This document shows, piece after piece, positions 1-7,363 of a stretch of 64,000 bases of DNA. The position numbers were made by a program, and so were the translations under genes. The notes below the pieces were generated by a model, which was not told the origin of the DNA, did no database searches, and saw nothing but the letters and a program-made list of their open reading frames with translations. The stretch's first letter is position 1, and each line of letters opens with the position of its first letter. The stretch lies in NCBI GenBank assembly GCA_020025595.1, contig JAHHRV010000003.1, forward strand, positions 124,001-188,000. The letters are read 5' to 3'. The DNA comes from Oscillospiraceae bacterium (GTDB lineage: Bacteria > Bacillota > Clostridia > Oscillospirales > Oscillospiraceae).

Positions 1-338
1 TCAACGGCCATGGCCCCAGAAAGCAGCCCGACAAGAAAGTTCAGTTCCACCATCTGGCTCAGACCGCTCTGGCCTTCCTGATGGATATCGACGAGTTACA
101 TCAAAGCCCCAGCGCATACGACGCCAACTGGGATTTCCTGAAATTCCACGGTCGCTATTGCATTTTGCTGTCTTCTGCCCTTGCCGCACTGTGCGAGGGA
201 GATCAGACCACCGCAGATGCGCTGTTCCGTGAATTCTGCGACTACATTCAGCAGAACGAGACAAAATACCAGTCTCAGCTTGATGTCTATCGCGTGATCG
301 AAGTTGCTACCAAATACACCGGTTTTACCCGTATCTAA
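1..338 (+). CDS. Unidentified protein, C-terminal fragment (5' end outside window)
   Basis: An open frame runs from base 3 to the stop at 336-338 and has no start inside the window, so only the last 111 residues are visible. The fragment is soluble and helix-rich, with aromatic and acidic residues (for example FLMDIDELHQ and WDFLKFHGR) and no signal or membrane segment. I do not recognise it with certainty; the style resembles the helical C-terminal end of large glycosidase-like proteins, which would fit the sugar-responsive regulator that starts 21 bases downstream. The close spacing suggests one operon with the ROK gene. Confidence 0.6.
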   Translation, partial: NGHGPRKQPDKKVQFHHLAQTALAFLMDIDELHQSPSAYDANWDFLKFHGRYCILLSSALAALCEGDQTTADALFREFCDYIQQNETKYQSQLDVYRVIEVATKYTGFTRI

Positions 339-359
339 ACACAGCATCGAGGTAGCATT

Positions 360-1556
360 ATGTATAAGCAAAAGATAACCAAACTCTCCAATTACGACCG
401 GATATTGGCCTGTCTGTACAGGAATCCCGGAATCTCCCGGAAGGATATCAGCGATATCACGGGAATCACTCCGGCAACTGTAACAACCACAGTAGCCGCT
501 ATGATCAAGGTCGGACTCGTCAGCGTGCTGGGCCAAATTGAAGAAGACCGAGGCACCATCGGCAGAAGCCGGATTGCGTTGGATATCTTTGCCGGTTACG
601 GATGTACCATTGGTGTGGAATGCACGCTGGCCACTATAACGATCTGCGCTGCTGATCTGCACGGACACATCTTTTATAAAGAAATCATCCCCACCACTCA
701 GCAGATCACAGACCACATCACCCAGTATGTCATCGATCTGGTGCGCACCTGTATGGACAGTATCGATTTCCCCACGGACAGGATCCTGGGTATCGGCATT
801 GCAATTCCGGGCCACATCGACCGCAACGGTCAGCACATGGTCTGCAGCAGCGACAGATGGGCTGACTTTGACGGCCTGAAGATCCAATCTGCATTCCCCT
901 GCCCTGTGGTTTTTGAAAACAACATCCGCTGTATGGCGGTGGCCCAGTATCTCCACTGGCCTCAGAACACCCCCGCAAGCTTTGCACTGTTCCACGCAGG
1001 AAAGGGTATGTTCTGTGCCAACTTCACCGAGGACGGTCTTTACATCGGCACCACCTATGGCTCCGGCGAAATCGGACACACCATTGCCGTCCCCGACGGC
1101 AAGCGCTGCGAATGCGGCAAGCGTGGCTGTCTTCAGACCGTTGCCACAGAGCCGGCACTGCTGGAAAGCGCCGCTTTCATCTTCAATAACAACGATTCTT
1201 CCCTTCTGCACTCGTTCGCCCAGAACGCAGATGAGCTTACCATCGAGCATCTGACAACGGCTTACTCTCTGGGCGACCCGGCAGTTCGTCAGATCATTAC
1301 ACAGGCGCTCAAATACCTGTGTATCTCCACGCTCAATATTGCCATCCTGATGAATCCGGAAAAGCTGCTCCTGCACGGAAAGCTCTTTAACAACAAGGAC
1401 ATCCAGCAGGATCTTCTGGAAATGATCCGCAGCCAGTTCGATTTCACCAGAAACAACTACCGTCTGGGAACCGTGGAGTTTCTCCACTGCGATCCGGAGG
1501 ACGGCGCGCTGGGCGGAGCATCCCTGGCAATTTTGAAATGTGTCATCCACGCATAA
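360..1556 (+). CDS. ROK-family transcriptional regulator
   Basis: A 398-residue protein of the NagC/XylR/Mlc type that should repress the sugar genes that follow until a sugar ligand binds. Residues about 8-60 form a winged helix-turn-helix (NYDRILACLYRNPGISRKDI, then a TPATVTTTV recognition helix). The ROK domain follows, with GIGIAIPG and the zinc motif CECGKRGC (C250, C252, C257). At the position where ROK kinases have the catalytic Asp of the END motif this protein has ENN, so it should be a sensor and not a sugar kinase. The ATG is preceded by gaggt at 349-353. Ligand is unknown; the next gene makes an amino-sugar or sugar phosphate plausible. Confidence 0.9.
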   Translation: MYKQKITKLSNYDRILACLYRNPGISRKDISDITGITPATVTTTVAAMIKVGLVSVLGQIEEDRGTIGRSRIALDIFAGYGCTIGVECTLATITICAADLHGHIFYKEIIPTTQQITDHITQYVIDLVRTCMDSIDFPTDRILGIGIAIPGHIDRNGQHMVCSSDRWADFDGLKIQSAFPCPVVFENNIRCMAVAQYLHWPQNTPASFALFHAGKGMFCANFTEDGLYIGTTYGSGEIGHTIAVPDGKRCECGKRGCLQTVATEPALLESAAFIFNNNDSSLLHSFAQNADELTIEHLTTAYSLGDPAVRQIITQALKYLCISTLNIAILMNPEKLLLHGKLFNNKDIQQDLLEMIRSQFDFTRNNYRLGTVEFLHCDPEDGALGGASLAILKCVIHA

Positions 1557-1596
1557 ACGATTCTATATAAAATACTATAATAGGAGTGTATCAGAC

Positions 1597-2415
1597 ATGA
1601 ATAGTTATTATCAGATTTCCGCACAAGACCTGGGCAAGGATGCAAAGATTCCCCTGCTGAAGCTGGGCGATTCCGGCGAGGTCTTCTATGAAATCGCTCT
1701 GGAAATGGTCAACACCATCAAGGAGCACAACGCAGAAGGAAAGCGCACCGTTTTCATCTGCCCCGTTGGCCCTGTCGGTCAGTATCCTATTTTTGTTCGT
1801 CTGGTCAACCGTGACCGCGTCAGCCTGAAGAACTGCTGGTTCATCAACATGGACGAGTACCTGAACGACGACGAGACCTACATTGATTTTGAAAGCCCCC
1901 TGTCCTTCCACGGCTTCATGAACCGCACTGTCTACTCTCAGATCGATCCTGAGCTGGTCATGCCCGAAGAGCAGCGCATCTTCCCCGACCCCAAGGATCC
2001 CGGCCATGTTGCCCGCGTGATCGAGCAGCTGGGCGGCGTAGATGTTGCTTTCGGCGGCATCGGCATCAACGGTCACCTGGCTTTCAACGAGGCACAGGAC
2101 GAGCTGACCGCTGAAGAGTTTGCAAACCTGCAGACCAGAGTGCTGAACATCAGCCGTGAGACTCTGACCTCCAACTCCATCGGCGATCTGAACGGCGCCA
2201 TCGATGCAATGCCCAAGAAGTGCGTTACCATCGGCATGGCTCAGATCCTGGGTGCAAAGAAGGTCCGTCTGGGCGTGTTCCGTGACTGGCACCGTTCCGT
2301 TGTCCGTCAGGCTGCTTACGGCGAAGTCACCGCTCACTTCCCCGCAAGCCTGCTGCAGAACCACGCTGACGCAATGATCTACCTGAACGCAAACGCTGCA
2401 AAGCAGCCTTTCTAA
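1597..2415 (+). CDS. Glucosamine-6-phosphate deaminase/isomerase family protein (NagB-like, altered active site)
   Basis: A 272-residue NagB-family protein, the expected length. Family members convert glucosamine-6-phosphate to fructose-6-phosphate and ammonia. The start at 1597 is set by aggag at 1582-1586; an in-frame ATG at 1540 lies inside the ROK gene. The MDEY motif (D86, matching E. coli D72, the proton-transfer base) is present. The ring-opening motif reads GINGHLAFNE: H160 and E165 match E. coli H143 and E148, but E. coli D141 is replaced by N158. It may therefore act on another sugar phosphate or have changed chemistry. It lies between the ROK regulator and a glycolysis-like set. 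Confidence 0.8.
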   Translation: MNSYYQISAQDLGKDAKIPLLKLGDSGEVFYEIALEMVNTIKEHNAEGKRTVFICPVGPVGQYPIFVRLVNRDRVSLKNCWFINMDEYLNDDETYIDFESPLSFHGFMNRTVYSQIDPELVMPEEQRIFPDPKDPGHVARVIEQLGGVDVAFGGIGINGHLAFNEAQDELTAEEFANLQTRVLNISRETLTSNSIGDLNGAIDAMPKKCVTIGMAQILGAKKVRLGVFRDWHRSVVRQAAYGEVTAHFPASLLQNHADAMIYLNANAAKQPF

Positions 2416-2463
2416 TCGTCTAAAACACATACATATATACAATCGTCTAAAAGGAGAATTCAT

Positions 2464-3618
2464 ATGTTAGTTCCTATGAGAGCCATTCTGGAGGCTACCG
2501 AGAAGTACAACTACGCACAGGGTGCATTCAACGTTAACGCTGTTGCTCAGGCAAAGGCTGTTATCAATGTCCACGAGATGTTCCGTTCTGCTGCCATCAT
2601 TCAGGGTGCAGACCTGGCTAACGCATTCATGGGCGGCCGTGCTGACTTCGCAAACGGCACTCTGGAAGACAAGAAGGTCGGCGCAAACAACATCGCCAAG
2701 GCTGTTAAGCTCTACGGCGAAGAGAGCCCCATCCCCGTTGCACTGCACCTGGACCACGGCAAGAACATTGATTCCTGCATCGCTGCTATGGACGGCGGCT
2801 ACACCTCCGTTATGATCGACGGCTCCAGCCTGCCCTTCGAGGACAACATTGCTCTGACCCGTGAAGTTGTTAAGCTGGCTCATGAGCGCGGCGTCACCGT
2901 TGAAGGTGAGCTGGGTGTTCTGGCAGGCGTAGAAGACCATGTCTTCAGCGAAACCTCCACCTACACCAACCCCATGGACGCTATCGAATTCGTCAAGAAA
3001 ACCGGCGTTGACGCTCTGGCTATCAGCTACGGCACCAAGCACGGCGCAAACAAGGGCAAGGGCGCTAAGATCCGTAAGGAAATCGCCATTGCTACCAAGG
3101 AGTGCCTGCGTCACGAAGGCCTGTTCTGTGCTCTGGTCAGCCACGGTTCTTCCACCGTTCCTCAGTACATCGTTGAAGAGATCAACGAGCTGGGCGGCGA
3201 TATCCACAATGCATTCGGCATCTCCAAGGAGCAGCTGAAGGAAGTTTCCCGTCTGGGCATTGCCAAGATCAATGTCGACACCGACATCCGTCTGGCTGTT
3301 ACCCGCAATATGCGTGAGCTGTTCTGGAACCATCCCGAGCTGCGCACCAGCGAGTCCATCGCTCCCATCTACCAGCTGCTGGAGAGCAAGAAGTCTGACT
3401 TCGATCCCAGAGCTTTCCTGACTCCCATCATGGACACCGTTATGTACGGCACCGTTCCCACCGAAGATGTTGCCAAGATCGTTGACTGCATCGAGCGCGG
3501 CGTAAAGGAAGTTGTCGGCACTCTGATCGTTGAATTTGACTCCGTGGGCAAGGCTCCTCTGGTCGAGCGCGTTACCCTGGACGAAATGGCTGAGCGCTAC
3601 AAGAAGGCCGGCATCTAA
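2464..3618 (+). CDS. Class II fructose-bisphosphate/ketose-bisphosphate aldolase
   Basis: A 384-residue zinc-dependent class II aldolase, which cleaves a ketose 1,6-bisphosphate to dihydroxyacetone phosphate and an aldehyde. Visible motifs are HLDHG (D97 catalytic, H98 zinc ligand), VEGELGVLAG, SYGTKHG (zinc His), VSHGSST in place of the common LHGGS loop, and INVDTDIRLA, which binds the phosphate. It is longer than many bacterial class II enzymes (about 285-310) but close to the long E. coli FbaA type. Strong aaaggaga precedes the ATG. Position between an isomerase and a phosphofructokinase indicates a dedicated sugar-phosphate path; the exact ketose cannot be read from sequence. Confidence 0.88.
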   Translation: MLVPMRAILEATEKYNYAQGAFNVNAVAQAKAVINVHEMFRSAAIIQGADLANAFMGGRADFANGTLEDKKVGANNIAKAVKLYGEESPIPVALHLDHGKNIDSCIAAMDGGYTSVMIDGSSLPFEDNIALTREVVKLAHERGVTVEGELGVLAGVEDHVFSETSTYTNPMDAIEFVKKTGVDALAISYGTKHGANKGKGAKIRKEIAIATKECLRHEGLFCALVSHGSSTVPQYIVEEINELGGDIHNAFGISKEQLKEVSRLGIAKINVDTDIRLAVTRNMRELFWNHPELRTSESIAPIYQLLESKKSDFDPRAFLTPIMDTVMYGTVPTEDVAKIVDCIERGVKEVVGTLIVEFDSVGKAPLVERVTLDEMAERYKKAGI

Positions 3619-3638
3619 TTAGATAGAGGTAAGGAATT

Positions 3639-4799
3639 ATGGGTCTTAACATTCTGGTCGCCCATGGCGGCGGCCCTACCGCAGTGATCAACACCTCCCT
3701 GCAGGGTGTTGTGGAAGCTGCCCGTGAAAGCGGCAAGGTCGACAAGATCTATGCTGCACGCTTTGGCGCAGAAGGCATCCTCAAGGGCGATCTGATCGAT
3801 CTGACCGATGTGCCTGCTGCTACCATTGCCCGTCTGTCTCACACTCCCGCTTCTGCAATCGGCTCCTGCCGCAGAAAGCTCACCGATGCAGACTACCCCA
3901 CCGTTATCGAAACCCTGAAGAAGTTCAACATCGACTGCTTCTTCTACAACGGCGGCAACGACTCCATGGACACCTGCAACAAGGTCAGCAAGCTGGCCCA
4001 GGCAGAGGGTCTGGATGTCAAGGTCATCGGCATCCCCAAGACCATGGACAACGATCTGGACATCACCGATCACTGCCCCGGCTTTGGTTCCGCAGCCCGC
4101 TATGCTGCTGAGTCCTCCTGCGAACTGGCTCTGGACGCTTCCGGTCTGCCCATTCATGTGGTCGTTCTGGAGCTGATGGGCCGTAACGCCGGCTGGGTCA
4201 CCGCAGCATCCGCTCTGGCAGCACGCGCTACCAACTGCGAAGTGCTGACCTACCTGCCTGAGGTTCTGGTTGACGAGCAGAAGATGCTGGCCGACATCGA
4301 GAACGCCTGGGCAAAGGGCAAGGGCCTGCTGGTCACCGTCAGCGAAGGCATCTGCGGTCTGGACGGAAAGCCTCTGGCTTCCACCGGCATTGTGGACGGC
4401 TTCGGTCACATGATCCCCGGCGGCACTGCACAGCATGTCACCGACAACATCATCCAGAAGCTGAACATCAAGTCCCGTGCTGAAAAGCCCGGTCTGCTGG
4501 GCCGTGCAGCCATCCCCTACGCTTCCCGCGTGGACCAGATGGAAGCATATGCCGTCGGCAAGTACGCTCTGGAAGCTGCAATCCGCGGCGAGAGCGACTA
4601 CATGGTGGCTATCGACGCACACCGCGGCGAGAACTACTCCTTCGACCTGTTCCTGGCTCCTCTGGCCCAGGTTGCAAATGTCGAAAAGAAGTTCCCCCTG
4701 GAGTGGATCGTTGAGGGCAACAAGATCGACGACAAGTTCTTCGATTACGCTATGCCTTTGATGATGGAGAAGGCTCCTGAATACGCAATCCTGAGATAA
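3639..4799 (+). CDS. pfp: 6-phosphofructokinase, predicted pyrophosphate-dependent type
   Basis: A 386-residue phosphofructokinase that phosphorylates fructose-6-phosphate or a related ketose. The donor loop has GGNDS (G105-S109), with Asp where ATP-dependent enzymes have Gly, and the next motif is PKTMDND (K134, catalytic D137), with Lys where ATP enzymes have Gly. In this family those two residues mark use of PPi rather than ATP. The first position is Asn rather than the usual Asp of GGDD, an odd variation shared with no other gene here. MGRNAGW, which binds the sugar, is intact. It starts 20 bases after the aldolase with aggtaagga upstream, so is cotranscribed. Confidence 0.87.
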   Translation: MGLNILVAHGGGPTAVINTSLQGVVEAARESGKVDKIYAARFGAEGILKGDLIDLTDVPAATIARLSHTPASAIGSCRRKLTDADYPTVIETLKKFNIDCFFYNGGNDSMDTCNKVSKLAQAEGLDVKVIGIPKTMDNDLDITDHCPGFGSAARYAAESSCELALDASGLPIHVVVLELMGRNAGWVTAASALAARATNCEVLTYLPEVLVDEQKMLADIENAWAKGKGLLVTVSEGICGLDGKPLASTGIVDGFGHMIPGGTAQHVTDNIIQKLNIKSRAEKPGLLGRAAIPYASRVDQMEAYAVGKYALEAAIRGESDYMVAIDAHRGENYSFDLFLAPLAQVANVEKKFPLEWIVEGNKIDDKFFDYAMPLMMEKAPEYAILR

Positions 4800-4804
4800 C
4801 GGTC

Positions 4805-4838
4805 AGCAGGGCTGAGCGCAGCTGCACTTAGCCCTGCT
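4805..4838 (+). repeat. Intercistronic hairpin between pfp and the TPI-like gene
   Basis: A perfect 9-bp stem (agcagggct at 4805-4813 with agccctgct at 4830-4838) lies in the only gap longer than 50 bases inside this operon. There is no T run after it, so it looks like an mRNA-processing or stability element and not a terminator. Confidence 0.6.
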
Positions 4839-4881
4839 CCCCGACGAAAAACACAATCACGCTATAAAGGAGAAATCCACT

Positions 4882-5718
4882 GTGAAGCATATTTTTCTGA
4901 ATCTGAAGCGTTTTGATGTTCCCGTCGAGCTGGGCGGCGTCAATCGCATTGCTCCCCTGAACCAGTGGGGCAGCTACATCGTAAGCAACACCCAGGAAGC
5001 TCTGCGCAAGTACGACGCTTCCGAGGTCGAGTTTGTCCAGTATTTCCCCGAAGCTCACCTGCTGAACGCAGTAGATGCGCTGACGGAGAACAGCCCCGTT
5101 CAGGTGGGCTGCCAGAGCGTTTACCGCATGAACACCGCTGTGGGCGGCAACTTCGGTGCGTTCACCACCAACCGTCCCGTCTCCGCCATGAAGGCCATGG
5201 GCGTCAATTCCACCATCATCGGTCACTGCGAAGAGCGCAATGACAAGATGGGTGTTCTGGCTGAGGCCGGTGTCACCGACACCAAGGCTGTCAACCGTCT
5301 GCTGAACAAGGAAATCCGTCTGGCTGTGGAGCAGGGCATGACCGTTCTGTACTGCATCGGCGAGAAGGAAGAAGAGCTGGATCGCTGGCAGGAAGTGCTG
5401 CGCGAGCAGCTGGAGATCGGCCTGGAAGGCGTTGACAAGAGCAAGGTCGTCATCGGCTACGAGCCCATCTGGTCCATCGGACCCGGCAAGACTCCCGCCG
5501 GCAAGGAATACATCACCAAGATCGCCCGCTTCGTCAAGGAAGTCACCGGCGGCATCGATGTGGTCTACGGCGGCGGCCTGAAGGTCGACAATGCTGAAAT
5601 GCTGGCATCTATCGAAGAAATCGACGGCGGTCTGATCGCTCTGACCCGTTTCCAGGGTGAGATCGGCTTCTACCCCGACGAATATCTGGAAATCATCCGT
5701 ACCTATCTTGGAAAGTAA
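4882..5718 (+). CDS. Triose-phosphate isomerase family protein, divergent
   Basis: A 278-residue TIM-barrel protein of the TpiA family (usual length about 250). It starts at GTG 4882 behind aaaggaga at 4867-4874. The catalytic set is present: N7 and K9 (NLK), H115 in IIGHCEER (usually IGHSERR) and E194 in GYEPIWSIGPG. However the C-terminal phosphate-binding strand, normally with GGAS, reads YGGGLKVDN and then IDGGLIALTRFQGE, so the GGASL motif is missing. It probably interconverts a ketose and aldose phosphate, possibly not the standard C3 pair; LerI-type isomerases that act on C4 phosphates are known relatives. It follows pfp and is 12 bases upstream of the LarA-family gene. Confidence 0.82.
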   Translation: MKHIFLNLKRFDVPVELGGVNRIAPLNQWGSYIVSNTQEALRKYDASEVEFVQYFPEAHLLNAVDALTENSPVQVGCQSVYRMNTAVGGNFGAFTTNRPVSAMKAMGVNSTIIGHCEERNDKMGVLAEAGVTDTKAVNRLLNKEIRLAVEQGMTVLYCIGEKEEELDRWQEVLREQLEIGLEGVDKSKVVIGYEPIWSIGPGKTPAGKEYITKIARFVKEVTGGIDVVYGGGLKVDNAEMLASIEEIDGGLIALTRFQGEIGFYPDEYLEIIRTYLGK

Positions 5719-5730
5719 GGAGAAACATAA

Positions 5731-7191
5731 ATGAAACTGGATTTTGAATACGGCCAGGGCCTGATGAGCGCTGAGCTGCCTGACAACACCGATGTATTCA
5801 TCCCCGGCAAGACCGTGCCCGATCCCGAGTGCCTGCCCCAGGACTGGGACAGCCTGTACAATGCCACTCTGGAAAGCATCCGCAACCCCTACGGTATGCC
5901 CGCTCTGAGAGAGCTGGCTGCTCCCGGCAAGACTGTTGTCTTCGTCATCCCCGATATCGTTAAGGGCGGCTGCCAGCCCACCTCTCACCGCAAGGTCGCT
6001 ATCCGCGCCTGCCTGGATGAGCTGTACGCAGGCGGCGTTCGCAAGGAAGACATCCTGCTGCTGTTCTCCAACGGCCTGCACCCCCGTGCAACCGTCAAGG
6101 AAATGAAGCAGATCCTGGGCGATGATCTGTTCAACGAGTTCTACTTCACCAACCAGATCACTTCCCACGACTCCGAAGACTACGATCACATGGTCGATCT
6201 GGGCACCACCAAGCGCGGCGACCCCGTCCTGATGAACAAGTATGTCTTTGACTGCGACATTCCCATCATGATCGGCCACACCCAGGGCAACCCCTACGGT
6301 GGCTACTCCGGCGGCTACAAGCACAGCGCTACCGGTATCACCCACTGGAGAAGCATCGCTTCCCACCATGTTCCCAAGGTCATGCACCGCGGCGACTTCA
6401 CTCCCGTATCCGGCCACAGCCTGATGCGCACCAAGTTCGACGAGATCTCCATGCATATGGAAGAGAAGATGGGCCATCCCTTCTTCTGCTGCGACGCAGT
6501 TCTGGACACCTACTCCCGTCAGATCGCTCTGTTCTCCGGCTACGCCAAGATCATGCAGCCTCTGAGCTGGAAGGTCGCTGACAAGCGTACCTATGTTCCC
6601 TTCGCAGAAGAGAAGTACGACATCATGGTCTTCGGTATGCCTCAGAACTTCCACTACGGCGACGGCATGGGCACCAACCCCATCCAGATGATGCAGGCTC
6701 TGTCCGCTCAGGTCATCCGTCACAAGAGAGTTATGAAGGACAACTGTGTCATCATCTGCTCCTCTATCTGCAACGGTTACTTCCACGACGAGCGCTGGCC
6801 CTACCTGCGTGAGCTGTACGAAATGTTCCAGCACGATCACATGAACATCCTGCCCGACATGGACCGTTACGGCGAATACTTTGCAACCAACGAAGAGTAC
6901 ATCCGTAAGTACCGCTTCGCAAATGCATTCCATCCCTTCCACGGCTTCTCCATGATGAGCTGCGGCCACATCGCTGAGATGAACACCAGCGCCATCTACA
7001 TTGTCGGCGCTCAGGAGCCCGGCATCGCCCGTGGCATGGGCCTGAAGACCCGTGCAACCTTCGAAGAGGCTCTGGAGGATGCAAAGAAGAAGTTTGTCGG
7101 TCAGAACCCCAAGATCCTGGCTCTGCCCCAGACCTTCAAGGTTGGCGCTGTCCACCTGTGCATGAAGGACGACGACCTGTCCAATGTCTGA
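5731..7191 (+). CDS. LarA-family nickel-pincer 2-hydroxyacid racemase/epimerase
   Basis: A 486-residue member of the LarA (DUF2088) superfamily, which uses a nickel pincer nucleotide bound to a lysine to racemise 2-hydroxyacids. H183, K197 in GGYSGGYKH and H213 align with LarA H174, K184 (pincer-linked Lys) and H200 (nickel ligand). The segment between the first His and the Lys is four residues longer than in lactate racemase, and the whole protein is about 60 residues longer, so its substrate may differ; malate, gluconate and short-chain hydroxyacid branches are known. No larB, larC or larE homologue is in the window, so the cofactor must be made from elsewhere. It is the last gene of the operon; gtaaggaga is just upstream. 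Confidence 0.85.
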   Translation: MKLDFEYGQGLMSAELPDNTDVFIPGKTVPDPECLPQDWDSLYNATLESIRNPYGMPALRELAAPGKTVVFVIPDIVKGGCQPTSHRKVAIRACLDELYAGGVRKEDILLLFSNGLHPRATVKEMKQILGDDLFNEFYFTNQITSHDSEDYDHMVDLGTTKRGDPVLMNKYVFDCDIPIMIGHTQGNPYGGYSGGYKHSATGITHWRSIASHHVPKVMHRGDFTPVSGHSLMRTKFDEISMHMEEKMGHPFFCCDAVLDTYSRQIALFSGYAKIMQPLSWKVADKRTYVPFAEEKYDIMVFGMPQNFHYGDGMGTNPIQMMQALSAQVIRHKRVMKDNCVIICSSICNGYFHDERWPYLRELYEMFQHDHMNILPDMDRYGEYFATNEEYIRKYRFANAFHPFHGFSMMSCGHIAEMNTSAIYIVGAQEPGIARGMGLKTRATFEEALEDAKKKFVGQNPKILALPQTFKVGAVHLCMKDDDLSNV

Positions 7192-7248
7192 TCCGGCGTA
7201 AAGGACTCGATCCTCTGATTGCCTGATCTTTCATAAAAGAATCATTTA

Positions 7249-7284
7249 CCCCCGGTTCCGTCTGGTACGGAGCCGGGGGTTTGT
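7249..7284 (+). terminator. Intrinsic terminator of the sugar-phosphate operon
   Basis: A 12-bp GC-rich stem (7249-7260 with 7268-7279, one G-T pair) followed by a short T run, 57 bases after the LarA-family stop. Confidence 0.85.
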
Positions 7285-7316
7285 TCGTTCATCACAGCCC
7301 ATGAAAAACGGGCGCA

Positions 7317-7352
7317 AAAAATCCCCGCTTCCGAATCCGGAAACGGGGATTT
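7317..7352 (-). terminator. Intrinsic terminator of the alr operon
   Basis: Inverted repeat aaatccccgcttccg / cggaaacggggattt with a 4-base loop; on the minus strand it ends in a T run, just beyond the stop of the phosphodiester-glycosidase gene. It faces the terminator at 7249-7284. Confidence 0.8.
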
Positions 7353-7363
7353 CTGATAAGCTT

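Noticed and set aside
96..1550. A 484-residue minus-strand frame opposite the ROK gene
   Set aside because: No recognisable domain and no site; the plus strand carries a clear ROK regulator.
4828..7155. A 775-residue open frame on the minus strand opposite the TPI-like and LarA-like genes
   Set aside because: It is a mirror of strongly codon-biased plus-strand genes with clear motifs and ribosome-binding sites; the product is repetitive in Val, Gly, Asp and His, as mirror frames are.
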